A DNA stretch of 64,000 bases from NCBI GenBank assembly GCA_030549775.1, contig CM060174.1, positions 67,539,566 to 67,603,565 on the forward strand, in the 5' to 3' direction. The notes under the pieces are model-generated. The model did not search any database, had not been told where the DNA came from, and saw only the letters and a list, made by a program, of their open reading frames with translations. A program made the position numbers and the translations under genes. This document shows positions 46,600 to 58,559 of this stretch, one piece after another (position 1 is the stretch's first letter; the number at the start of each line of letters is the position of its first letter). This stretch comes from Tamarix chinensis. Lineage: Eukaryota; Streptophyta; Magnoliopsida; Caryophyllales; Tamaricaceae.

Positions 46600-48210
46600 A
46601 TAATTTTATCATTAGGAAATTTGGTGTTAACTATTGATTTCCATTATTTTTTACTACCTAAATGGATTGGTTAGAAAGTGATGAACAATAACCTTAGATA
46701 AATAAAATGATGGAAATGATGGAGAATACTAATTATGAATTTAATTAATTACAAACAAGCCTATGATCTAATTTAGCTACAACCCTAATGTAATTTAATA
46801 AATCAATCCATGTTGCATCGGATTTGTTCAATATGTTAGGAATAATTAGCTACAACTAAGAATCAATCTCTTTCGATGACTAGAAGTTAGCCCAATTAAA
46901 TCTAATAGTCTATTTTCATGGCTATAGATCTTGTTAAACTCATTAAGGATAAGCTAATTCAATAAATTCAAGAGAATCACTAATATACTTTTATGAGTCC
47001 TTAATTCTCATTCAATTACTAGATTTTGGCAATCTTTACAATATTTAAATTCTAATTGACATCTTAATTAGATTAAAATGGAAATCAATTGTTCTAACCC
47101 TAATTAATTAAATGTTAGCAATTGAATGACATAATTAAAGCAATTCTAACAATAATTTAATTAATTCATTAAATCAATAATGGAATCACACTTAATTTAA
47201 TTCTAGAACAAACAATTACTCCTGCGTAATTGAAATTATAATGCACAATAATGAAATAAAATACATTATAGTAGAAGGTAAAGAGAAGAATTCAACAGAT
47301 AAAACCATAGAGTTAGAGTTCAATACAATGCTTCAATTCTCCAGAATTAATGTTTACGAATTGAAAGCAAAAACTTAATCTAATGTGCTTTTCATAAAAG
47401 AGAGATGAATACAAATAGAAAGAGAGAACAAAAAGGAGGTATGAGAGCATCCAAAGATTTCTGTTGTTGTGCTAAATTTGGTAAAAAAAAATGTTTTTCG
47501 AAATGTAATCGCCAATATAATTAATATTGTGTTGAATTTTTGAAAATAGACACCCAACATGACTGTATTGGAGTTAAAAGTAAAGTATTCATGTTGTAGG
47601 CCAACACAGCCTTGTTGATCAACACTTAAAGTGATGTTAGGTCCAAAACCTTCATTTTCACTACGATTTCTTCTACACTTCAACACTCGCATATTATTTG
47701 GACTATAAGAGGTCATGTAGCTTCTTCCCATGCTTCTTTTGGCTCTCCCTTAGTTCCTATTCCATTCTTTGCTCCAACATTACCTATAAACACATTAAGA
47801 AAGCAATAACATGAAACAAAGAGCTAAAGTAGGTTATAATGTAAGGAAATCACACCAAGCTACAAGTAAATGAAGGTAAGGTATTATTAAAATATTAACA
47901 TTATTTGAGTTTATCAAAGCACCTTACTTTAAGGGACAAATAGGGAAATTTTCAAAGCATGAATAACCTTCTAGAACTGTGAAAGACCAAAATAGAGAAA
48001 TGAGAGAGAATAACGTAGAGGTATCACTTATTCTATTCTATAAATGATTTTATAGACAAAGGTGTGGTAATATTTGTGAAAATATGGTGAGGATTAGTTG
48101 CTATCTTCATGAAATTCAACAATTGAAGATATAGATGAGTGTTGGCTCCATAAGAGTGATTGGTATTTTCATTAAAAAGAATAAATGATACCATTTTAAT
48201 AAAAAAGACT
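46600..48210. other. Unassigned AT-rich repeat with a 118-codon frame
   Basis: No domain recognised. The frame at 47375-47731 on the minus strand begins MGRSYMTSYSPNNMRVLK and is hydrophobic at its C-terminus. It has no upstream splice or promoter context that I can support. The composition (CTAATTAATTAAATG... and ACTCCTGCGTAATTG) resembles 52.4-52.7 kb, so I infer a dispersed repeat rather than a gene. Confidence 0.35.
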
Positions 48211-50199
48211 CATAACAACCCCCAAAATTTAGGACTTAAAATTTTCATTTAAAGAATTGATGGTAGAAGCCAACAAAAAGAACAAAAAATGCAAGGGTGA
48301 TATGTAGTATCCAACATAGAAGAGACAATCTGTATTTCTAGTTTATGTCGGGTGTAAGAAAAAAGTAATATCGTATATAGAAATCAGGTGTGGAAAGTAT
48401 TTGATTCCAACATGATAAAGGATACAAAATAGAGAGAATGGAATATGTGGTGAAATTATAGGATTATATGTTAGTAGAGACATAAAGCTATCCAAAAAGT
48501 CATACACTATACTAATTTGATTTAGTGCTCACCGAAGGCAAGCACATTAAAAGTAGTAATCGACAACCATTTGCAAAATAAGGCAATATTTGCTCATGGA
48601 AATGAGAAACACCTACAATCATAACAAGGTCACATAATTTCATAAGGTCATAAATAAAAATAAACATGCACAATGATCAGGTAATACTGATTCCATAACT
48701 CATTATTAGGTATAATCATAATCAATATTTTTATTTAATATGATTTTAGGGAGCAAATTATTCTTATTCCAGTATAATGAACTTAAAGCATCTCTTGGAG
48801 CAGAATGATCCTAATCCACTATTATAGTCCAGTAGAACAGACACACAACACCTCAGCTCCGACTCAAGTAATATTTTGCTTTAAATATTTAATGTCTTAT
48901 CCATTATTGTCTTTCACAAGTTCCTTATGTGGGTAAACATTTAGGTATGCTAGATACGCAAAGAAGACTTATCATTTTTGTTTAAACCATATTAAACATA
49001 ACCACACAAGGGTTAGAGCATCCCCTAATTTCCATAAAGTGAGCATAACTTTTTACATCAGGCTCATGACCAAAAAATTTAATACACATTTCAAAAATTC
49101 CAATATTAACAACATATAAAAAAAATCAAGGTCCAAACCTAACTTCTTACACACACAATAATGACCTTGACTTTAGGGCTATGATTTTAATCCATTTTAT
49201 TCTTTTCTTACACTTAAAAAATTCATAATTACTCCAAATATCCCACATAATATATTTAGCATGTTTTGACTCAATAAACACATTAAAATACTAGATTTTT
49301 CACATTTAACCCATATTGACCTAGCCACATATCCATATTTTCACAAAAACCCTAAAAATCCTGATTTAAATGATTTTCAACCTCTAACACATTTCCTCAT
49401 GAAAATACATATCCAAAAATATATACGAGTCAAAACTTATAGCACAATTTAGATAACAATTCATACTAGTCTTTTTGCCTTGCATAACTTAAACTTAGTA
49501 AAGAGTATTTATAATCCAATGCTTTCTCAATTTCATCATATTTTTCATCAAACCACACATCATATCATATAACCACATTATTATTATAACATTATCCATT
49601 TAACAATATCAAACATGAGATTCCATACAAATATACATATTACACAAGAGCCCATCATATGAAATGTATCATTACCAAAAATGTAACTAGTCTCTAAGCA
49701 CATAGAAGCCTAATATTAAACCTCCAAGACCATCATAAAATCATATTAATTAAAAAAATTGAGTATGCTTAGAAATTAGTAAAAATAACTAAAGAAAAGC
49801 TAAGGCAAATAAGGGTAAAAGTGGAGAAAAACTTGAACAAGTTGAAGATCTCAGGTTGTGTGAGAGATTAATTTAAATGGTTAAGCCTATCTTGACAAGA
49901 TAATGTAGCTAAGGAATACTACATGGCTAGTGCACTATGGTGGCATCATGTGATGAGTTTGCAAGGGTACTATAGTCCAAGAATGGAGCACGACCTATGT
50001 GAAAGGATGACACAACCAAGGGTTGCTACATGGTTTGGTTGGTTGTGTTGGGGGTGATGTTGTATGGCTGGGTTAGTGGTTGGTAAAACATGATGGGAGT
50101 GGCATAAGGTGGTTGGTGCTAGTTAGTGAGTAGAAATGGACTAGGTAGGGTGTGTATAAAGAAGAGCATTGTTGTACAAGAAATGGAATATTATTCTCT

Positions 50200-50480
50200 A
50201 GGGGGGACTGCATAGTTGTGCAAAGGGGTTTGCATAGCTATGTATAGGATGTGCATGCATAGCTATGCGTGGGGTGTGCCTTATAGTGTCCAATATTTGC
50301 ACCCATGGATGTGAAAAGGGTGTGCATGGTTTTGTGCAAGGGTTTGCATACATGGATGTATGAAATGGTTTCCATGCATGGTTATACTAGTGGTGTGCAT
50401 GGTTGTGTTTACAGTGTGTGCATGATTGTGTGAGTGGTGTGGATGATTCTGCATGTGTGTGCATAGTTGTGCGAAAAAGG
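50200..50480. repeat. Degenerate TGCATGGTTGTG-type repeats in LTR 6
   Basis: Short TGCATAG(C/T)TATG and GTGTGCATGGTTGTG motifs recur every 20-40 bp. LTRs 2 and 4 have comparable TTGCATGGG motifs (28360-28440 and 34350-34460). The small frames open on both strands at 50403-50630 are products of this repeat. Confidence 0.6.
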
Positions 50481-50776
50481 TGCACGATTCTGCTCTTCAA
50501 TAAAAACTATAATAGGGATTTCAAGGGAGGAGGAAAAATGAGGGCTAGAAAGGAGAAGAAAAGGGAAAAAAAGGCTTGGTCGAAGGTGGTTGTTGCTAGT
50601 GATGGTATTGGTTATAGTGGGGGATAACAATGGTGGAGTTAGTAGTGGTGAGTGGTGGTGTTGGAGGATGATAAATCTAAATAAAGTAAGAAAAAAGGAG
50701 AATAAGTAAATGATAGGGGGTTGGGATTCTTGACAATGATGGAAGGGAAGGAGAGGAGAAGAGGAGAAGGTGAATA

Positions 50777-50798
50777 TATATATATATATATATATAGG
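50777..50798. repeat. (TA)n microsatellite
   Basis: About 11 TA units. Confidence 0.9.
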
Positions 50799-51360
50799 TG
50801 CATGAGTAAGGTGTGAGTGAAGGATGAAAATGCCGAAGGAGAAGGGTCTAGGGGAATTTATTTTTCTTAATAGGGACTAAGAAAGAGATGGACTAGGCAT
50901 GGCTAGTGTTGGATGGTGTAGGTGGTGCAGGGGCATAATAGATGATCAGGGAAAAAGGAAGGGAGAAGGAGGCCATGTGAAGAATGGTTTGCATGGCTAG
51001 AAAAGGGAAAAGAGAATAAAGTTCTATCGAGACGAGGGAAAAGAAAAGGAAAAGTGGAATGGAAAATGGGAAGAAAAGGGAAAATAAATATAAATTTTAG
51101 GATTAAGATTATAATTAGGTTTAAATTTTATATTAGGGAAATTAGGGTAAAACAAATTATATCAAACATTTGGGGTTAGGGTTAGTATAAAATATTGAAG
51201 AGACAAAATTAGGATTAGGATTAAGATTAGATTTAGTATGAAGGAATTATGGTAAAATAGAAAATATCAATTACCAAAGATTAGTATTAGATTAAAATTA
51301 GGGCTAGGGTTAAATAAAGTTCTGTATTACAAGAATGACTTTAAATTTTTGGTTTGACTA

Positions 51361-54300
51361 AAAGGGGATGATTCAATGAGGATGGAAGCTCGGGATTTAC
51401 AAAGGAAATTGATGTTGGAGACTCTAGATCCTTCCCCTACTTCACTGGTGTTGTAGGCAGAAAGGATAGTTTTGTTTTTTATTTATTATACAATCAATGG
51501 TGATAAACCAATGCTCTTAATTAGGAATGGGGTGAGTGGCATTTCCATATGAAAGGAAAAGTTGTTTATTTATTTAGAAAAAAGAATGAATTTTCCTAAA
51601 TAAAATAGGTGGAGTTGGGTCAAGATGGGGTTAGCCATGACATATTCATATTGGGAAGGCCTTGGAGAAGTTGGAAAAGGGCGGGCCTAAGTAGAGTTAG
51701 GACAAGGATAGCTAGGATGGAAGAGTGGTGCGGTATGTTGGCATGTATCTAGATGGGTCAAGCCAAGCCTTAGGCAAGCTTGGAAAGAGTTAGGTTGTAA
51801 CAAGGCAGATGATATAATCTAACCACAAGTGTACAATTTTGATGTAGCATTCAAAGTATCATCTCACAGGGACTAGGGGATGATCACTAGTATGAGGATA
51901 TAATTTTTCTATATTTAGACCACCGAAAAGATTATTAGTAGAATAATTATAATAATATGAAATTTTTTATATAAAATCGAACACTCAAGAACATAGAAAT
52001 TCAGAAGATCATATTTAAACTATAAAAGACAACAACTAAGGTTCTATTTAACTTATGGGATTTATAATATGCTAAATAATCCTATAGATTCTAATTTAAA
52101 ATTTGTGCTTAATGTGCCAACAAGGATAAATATTACTATGCTTTCTCATGAAGCGGCATCATTTTTCCAATTACAAGTCTAACTATCTCTAGCTTGGATT
52201 TATATAATTTTCAGAGTAGTAAATTCAATTATTCTCCCTCTTCAGTGTAGAAATTAGGTTAATGTCTCTCAAGCTATTAACTTTTTATCTGTAATTATGT
52301 TATGTAAATATATCAGTCATTTTATCTCTCAATCTCAATGTAAGTTAACAATATTATAAGTTGATCAATATTTTACACAACACAATCAACACAATTAAAA
52401 ACTTAGATTAGGGCATATGCAGAAAATTCAATGCATTGGGATCAGAGAATTCTCCCTTCACCTTAGCAGGAGAAAATTAGAAACACATGAGTGCAAAATA
52501 AAATATATTAATCATATTAAATAGATACATAAATAGAAACATATTGATTGAAAAATAAACCTTGAAATTGCGGAGTCGATAAACAATCTCCAATTCAATT
52601 ATTAAAAAGATAAAAAGTCTCTAGATTAATTTTATTCTTCTCTCTCTTAAGATCAATAGAGAGGCTCTCACGTTTTTCCTCTTAAAGCCTCCCATAAAAC
52701 CCTATAATAATCCCTCTTATACCCTAAAAATATCTCACAACCAAATCCTTCAATTATATAAAATTAACGATCAAAATCATGCAACTATTAAGCATTACAT
52801 AGGTAGCTCGTTCAAACCCTTCTTCAATATTTTTCTCTTGTGGCTAACATAACTGTGGTAAACACAACTAGTGAGTCATGTTACTTTTTAACTTATGAGA
52901 TAGCTTCAATAGTGCAACATATTTTAGCCATAACTTCTTCATTTGACCTTTAACTGAATTTGTTGTTATTGTATTGGAAAGATAACAAGAAGATATACAA
53001 ATTTTATTCTTATTTGGTTTCCAAATTCAGCTTGTATCATGTTCTAATTTGCATATATTTCCACCTTACACATTGTGAGTACTCATTCTCACTTCTCATT
53101 TGTCCCAAATGTTGTGTTAGCTCATTTTGATCCCAACTTGTGAGCCAACATCCACAATGCAATATATTTCAATCACAATTTATTTGTTTAACCTATGATT
53201 GGAAATTTTTTAATTTATTGGAGAGCTAATAAGATGGAATATAATAATTTATGCCTAGTATGTTTCCAAATTTAGATATCATCATGGTATAAGTTGCCTA
53301 TATTTCCACCCTTGCACACTCTGACTACTCATTCTTGGTTCTCATTTATTCCAAATGTTTTGTTTTAGCTCATTTTTATCCCAATTTTTCCACATACCTA
53401 TACAATATGATCAATAGTAATATACAAGAATAGTTGGACTAAAGTATGAAAAATCATCACATAATTACATTAAGTATTTTTTTAAGACTTTAGTTGATCA
53501 ATATTAATTATACCTATCATCAAACTTGGGTCTATGTATGTTGAGCATGGTAGGGACATACCTAAGACAAGTTAAGTTGGGGTGTGATGGATTTAGTTCT
53601 AGTGTGTTTAATTGAGTTAAGGAGTGGCAAGGCTCAGTCAGTTATGGTTATGTTAGGGGCATTGTTGACCGTATCATGTCTAGTAGTAGTTGTGGTGATG
53701 TTGAGGTGGTGATTGTGTTATGATTGATGGTGTGTGCGTATATTAACTGATTAGAACCTATAGGTAACTCATGTAATCCACATATTATTTACCAATTCTA
53801 ACCCACTGTGGGTTGAAACCTTGAGTTATATGGGTTATAACATGAGTTGAGGCAACTATAAATTTGATTAACCCAATAAATTGATTTGAACAACCCTATG
53901 TGTAATAAATAATCCATTATAAGGCTTATGATCTTTCAACTGAAGTCACTAATTGAGAACAAACATGTTGATAATAAGAGAACTTAAAATTTAAGTAACA
54001 CTCTAATAACATAGCTCAAGTATAGCAGAAAACCTTTTTTTTACTCTAAATATTTATGATTTTTGTTGCTCAATGGTAAACGCCTCATCGGCAATTAAAC
54101 TACATAACTCTGTCCAATTATCAAAAACCCTAGTTAGCTATTATAGGCTTAGGAAACATTGATCATTAAAGATTGCATCAAGCATATATTACCATTTAAG
54201 CGTATAATGTGTGTAAGCAAAAAGTATTTAGGCTTTTAACAATACATAAACGGGGAAAAAATCCTAATTAGAGCACCTCGGTTATCCCCTATCCTTCTAA

Positions 54301-54948
54301 TTGTGTTCCCAATCAATAATGGAAAGTAAAGCAAATAAGATAATAGTGACTAGTCAGTATCAGAAAAAATCAGCAATTTAAAAAAATATATAGATACCAA
54401 TTCTCAAAAAAAAAAAATATCATAGTAAAAAACTCATATCAAAGACAAGGAACACAATTAATTCAAAGATTACACCATCAATTTCACCAAAACAAACATA
54501 GTAAATCAAGAAAATCTAGAGAGTGGGAGAGTATTATACATATGTGTTTATTATGAAAGGTAAAAGTTGGCCATTTTCTATTATTGCTTTTATAAAAAGT
54601 AGTTATTCGAAAGCTTCTTCAAGCATTTCTAATTTCATACTGAAAGTAAGTGCAACAAAGAGCTTAATTAAGTTCCAAAAATAGAAATAAAAAAAGAGAG
54701 CCTTTTGATATGATCGTCAATGATGTCACTTTCTGTTTATTATTGTTATGTTTGTTGTTTCGGGAAGATAGAAGAGTAGAGAAATTAAGTTGGATTTCTC
54801 TTTGCTTCTTTTAGTGTTTAGGATGAATTGAAAAGATGAAATATGGCGAAGGAGTAATTACTTTACCAATAAAATCTATATTTTTTTATTCAAACTACAA
54901 ATTAACAAGTTAAAAATGCTAAAACTTGTGTATGGTAAGGGATCCTCA
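51361..54948. other. Unassigned AT-rich sequence with repeat remnants
   Basis: No gene supported. The segment at 51790-52700 starts with ACAAGTGTACAATTTTGATG and CACAGGGACTAGGGG and appears related to 45.1-47.3 kb. A pair of similar blocks at about 52890-53100 and 53130-53370 share TTCCACCTTACACATTG/TTCCACCCTTGCACACT and CTCATTTGTCCCAAATGTT/CTCATTTATTCCAAATGTT, i.e. a diverged tandem duplication of about 240 bp. Confidence 0.4.
52890..53375. repeat. Diverged tandem duplication of about 240 bp
   Basis: In both copies the order is: 'AGTGCAACATATTTTAGCCATAA' versus 'AATGCAATATATTTCAATCACAA'; a GGAAAG/GGAGAG-AT.A.AAGA block; 'TTTCCAAATT.AG'; 'TATTTCCACC'; 'ACTCATTCT'; then 'CTCATTTRT.CCAAATGTT'. 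They are clearly related and strongly diverged. Confidence 0.65.
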
Positions 54949-54957
54949 ATTGCAAAA
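54949..54957. repeat. Candidate 9-bp TSD of the Mutator-like element, left
   Basis: ATTGCAAAA, identical to 61858-61866. Nine bases is the normal Mutator TSD length. The left element end that this implies lacks some of the terminal bases seen at the right end, so the border is tentative. Confidence 0.45.
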
Positions 54958-55329
54958 CCTAAACTCTTTTTCTAAATACACAACCCTATACCTTTTAATT
55001 TTTGCAAACTTCCAAAACTACCCTTATCCTCATCTCCCTCCTCTCTCTATCTCTACTACTTTTTCCTTGTTGCATTCATCCTCTGCTGTATAGAATTTTT
55101 GTTGTTCTTTCGAGCAGTGTTTGTTTCTCTTCCTCTTATTTTCTTCCTTTCCCGTACCTCTCATTTACCTGCTCCTAGTTGTTTGATCGCTAGTCAACAG
55201 TTCTCTATTTTTTTTTCTTGCCTCTCTTTGTTATATAAGAAATTTAAGTGATTGAAGAAGATTTTTTTTTTCATTTTTCCATATCTAAATTCATTATATG
55301 GTTTGATTTGTGTGTTGGAGTATCAAATC

Positions 55330-55699
55330 TATTATTATTCTGTGAATGAAATTGGGTAAGGTAGGGGAATGAATAGGTGAATCATACCAAGGTAGGAAAA
55401 TGAATGGGTGAGTGCGAAGGGAGGGGAACAAATGGGTGAGCCACCCATTGAGGCCGCAATGCTCAGGGGAAGAACCCCATAGTTCTCCCTATCCCCACGC
55501 GGTAGGGACATATCGCCACCCCCACCAATGAAGAATTTGCTCATCACCTCCCCCCTTATATGCAACAATTGCCCATTGCCTACCCCATGTATGCATAAAC
55601 GACCCGTATGCCTCCCCCATGTAAGCATGCACAGCTCGTAGAGACTCTCCCTCTCCCTTACCCGAACACCAAACTCGAAACCCCCAACCCTCAAACATC
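55330..55699. repeat. Left GC-richer subterminal region of the MULE
   Basis: Contains recurrent GAATGGGTGAGT/GAATAGGTGAAT/AAATGGGTGAGCCACCC motifs at about 25-50-bp spacing (55370-55450) and a GC-rich stretch to 55640. The overlapping minus-strand frames at 55335-55701 are not conserved with anything I recognise, and I treat them as incidental. Confidence 0.55.
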
Positions 55700-56228
55700 A
55701 ACCATCAATAACAAAGCCCAAAGCCCAAATCCCAAACACTAAAGCCTAATCATAGAGCCTTGAACCCTCAAACCCAAATCCCAAACCCCAAACCTTAAAC
55801 CCTAAATCATCAACCTAAACCCAAACCCATAACCCATAACCATAAACCAATAACCATCAACCCTCAATCCCAAACCCTTAACAGTTAACCCCTAACCCTC
55901 AACCTTAAATATCAAACCTCAAACCCTCAACCATAAACTATAAACCCTACACCCTAGACCCTAAATCCTAATCCTGAACCCTGAACCCTGAACCTTAAAC
56001 TCTAATCCCTAATCCCAAAATCCCAACCCATACCCCAAACTTGTAACCCTAAACCCTCAACCTCAAACCTTTAACCATCAACCCCAAACCCCAAACCCCA
56101 AACCTCAAACCTCAAACCCTAGCCCTAAACCCCTAACCATGTTCCCTAAATGTTGAACCCTACACCATAAGCCCTAAACCCTAAACCTTTAACCATTAAT
56201 CCTAAATCCTCAACCCTAGACCCAATTT
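55700..56228. repeat. Degenerate interstitial telomere-like array, (AAACCCT)n
   Basis: About 530 bp of consecutive AAACCCT-like heptamers, including AACCCTAAACCCTAAACC near 56170-56186, CCCTGAACCCTGAACC near 55977-55993, and many CCCAAAC and CCCTCAA variants. AAACCCT is the standard plant telomere repeat on this strand orientation. Most units carry one or more changes. It lies inside the candidate MULE, just upstream of the PMD pseudogene. Confidence 0.8.
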
Positions 56229-56299
56229 GATTTAATTTAGTGCAATATTCAATAATTATTTAGTACAATATGTAATAATGATATCTTAATTATAAATTG

Positions 56300-57850
56300 T
56301 AGGTGCTAGATAACAAAGGAATGGGTAAAGAGATTAGGCAAGACACTCCTATTGGCAGGGTATCTAAGAGAGTTGTGACCATGAGTGTTAGAGGACGTGC
56401 TATGGTAAAATGCATTACTGAGACAATGTCATATAGTTCTTCATCAAGTAGCAAGATCTTCTTCATCAGCAACAATCGATGACAATTGCCGATTGATTGG
56501 ACATGTAGGTGGTGGCTTAGAGGTCCATGATTTTCTTACTAGCTTTAAAAGCCATGTGGCTTACACCATATTGAGATCTAATGATGAAATTTTTACTAAT
56601 TTATTTATTAGTTATTTTTTTAAAAAAAATTCATGTTATTTTATGTTTTTTTGATCATTTTTGTAGGAACCAAATGGGCCGCAAAGGGTACAGTCAAGGG
56701 TAAAGACGCTTGCAAGGCTACCTTATGTCACTTCTAAGGATGGGAATGCCTATAATCCCGTTAAATACACAAGTTTGAGAGCTCTTTGTGATAGTTACTT
56801 CTACTGTCATAACTGCCCACTAATATATGTTTTTTTGGAAAGGTGGCATTAGGAATAATTTCCATCGTTTGTTTGGTGAGATGACTATTACTGTTCATGA
56901 TGTATTTTTCATTATGTACCTAAATTTCCATAGGTATGCATGTACGGGGGAGCCTTACTTGTCTGATAATGATGTTGTGAGTTTACTTGTGCATATGTAG
57001 GGTGAAGATAAGATGGTGGTTAAGGGGCCATATTTGAAGGGTAACTCGGTCGCATTAGATGCCATTTTCTATAAGCTTATGATTGAGCAAGTTGATGACG
57101 ATGAGTCTTATGCTAGAATCTATTCGTGGTACTTGCTGTCATGTGCGATTTTTGTTGATAAGTTCAGCAATCGTGTCACATTATCAATGTTACGATTAGT
57201 TATCGATTCAGATAATTTATGATACCGATCGATCTGAGTCTCTACATTAACATATCTCTATAGGTAGCTTGGAGTATTATCCTAAGTTGGGTGCAAGCAA
57301 ATAGGTGGTTACATGACTTTGTTGGAGGTAATAATTTATGTTTACTTGTTAAATATTAGACCTTTTACCTTTTAATGTGTATAATTTACATATATTGTTG
57401 TGAATATGCACAAGCATGGATATAAGAGTATTTTTTTTTAGTCTTATTCTCACACATTTGTAAACTTATGGGATGTTAGAGCAATGGGATGGGAGACTTC
57501 CCATCAGAGTTATCCTTTAGAGCCAGTGGATGATCTTGTTCGTTTTAGGAAGCTTCTCAATATAGTTGTGGCATCATAAGTGGTTGAATACCTTTCTCTT
57601 TTATTGTTCAATTATTGCTTATTGTTTCCAAAAATATTTTTCATGTGTTTCTAGGTTGATTTTATGCCCTTCACCACTGATCTAGTATCTAAGCAACGTA
57701 CTAAGGTGGCACCGTCTATATAGATATTGTGGAGTCATATATGCTACATCATATTACACGGTAGTTTGGCTACACCCAACTTATTCCCATGCCTCCAATT
57801 AGACCATATATTGGATTCTACTACAGTGCACAGGTATAGAAGTATAAGGT
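56300..57850 (+). pseudogene. Plant mobile domain (PMD, MAIN-like) pseudogene
   Basis: Plus-strand blocks follow the PMD order. First is GHVGGGLEVHDFLTSFKSHV at about 56496-56556. After a presumed intron ending TTTTTGTAG at about 56668 comes EPNGPQRVQSRVKTLARLPY, then SLRALCDSYFYCHNCPLIYV and an LERWH segment (W-rich core of the domain). GEMTITVHDVFFIMYLNFHR follows at about 56878-56937, matching the conserved 'GEMT.TL.DV..L.GLP..G' motif, then the open frame 57013-57222 (MVVKGPYLKGNSVALDAIFY). Near 57735-57795 shifted frames give a segment ending RQFGYTQLIPMPPI, matching the 'R.FG..Q.IP..P' motif. Several stops and shifts interrupt it. PMD proteins occur as host genes (MAIN/MAIL1 group) and inside transposons. 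The context here favours a transposon copy. Confidence 0.8.
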
Positions 57851-58559
57851 AGATTACTCTAGTTGTGGAGCATTATGGAATAGCTGGCCATATCATACAT
57901 TAGAATTTAGTCACCAAGCAAGCTAATAAGTGTATCGGCATGATGCTCTTGATGACTACCTTATGTGGTTCTGATCTCAATCCCACCTAAGAGTCCATTG
58001 CATAGGAGATGAAGGATCGTTTGATCAAGAGTACATCACTATAGATGTGGAGATCCATAATGCAATGATGGGTGTGTATTGATACTTGTTTAAACAAGAG
58101 AGGAGGGGACTAATCGATAAAGACTCCTTATGTGAAAAATTAAAAGAGTTGCCTAGAGTTTGGGGGACTAGTAATTAATTCTAGTTAAGAGGATACCAAC
58201 CAACATGTTGTTGGTGATGGTCATTATTAGTAGGACATTTTGTAGTGTATTTAGTTATATTTGTTTATTTATTAGCTTTTAACAAAAAAAAAATGTCTAA
58301 ATATTAATAAAATGTTTGCTACAATGGTCGTGTCTTATACATCAAGATTACTACTATAACATAATACAAATATAATACCGTCAACACAATACAAAATCAT
58401 TAGCTAAAGTCGCCACTTTGGCCGTGTCTCATATTCATCACATTTTGGTAAAGTTGAATATAATAGAGATATGGCATATCCCATCTATCAACACTTAGAT
58501 CAGTATGAAGGTATCGCCTATTAGGTATAGGTGGTAACATTACATATTCGATTAAGGTT

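Larger units (their letters stand above)
48211..51360 (-). mobile_element. Old long-LTR family member, minus strand (LTR 6)
   Basis: The left edge CATAACAACCCCCAAAATTT is a mutated complement of the family 3' end (AAATTTTGGGGGTGTTACA). Near 48815-48840 is CCACTATTATAGTCCAGTAG, a decayed complement of the TATAATAGTGG unit. At 48848-48870 CACCTCAGCTCCGACTC complements the GGAGCTGAGG landmark. A purine-rich tract at 50500-51085 is the complement of the pyrimidine segment. The right edge near 51345-51360 (AAATTTTTGG) complements the 5' end. At about 3.15 kb it is shorter and far more diverged than LTRs 1-4. I found no clear TSD, so the boundaries are approximate. Confidence 0.62.

Noticed and set aside
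47375..47731. 118-codon minus-strand frame as a small gene
   Set aside because: No domain, no clear promoter or splice context, and the flanks look like a dispersed repeat.
50403..50630. Frames open on both strands, one Cys/Val-rich
   Set aside because: They overlap TGCATGGTTGTG repeats and the purine-rich tract of a decayed LTR.
55335..55701. Overlapping minus-strand frames of 119 and 70 codons as genes
   Set aside because: They lie in the GC-richer MULE subterminal region with recurrent motifs, overlap each other, and show no recognisable domain.
55700..56228. A true chromosome end
   Set aside because: The heptamers are highly degenerate, and ordinary sequence with pseudogenes and an intact gene continues on both sides.
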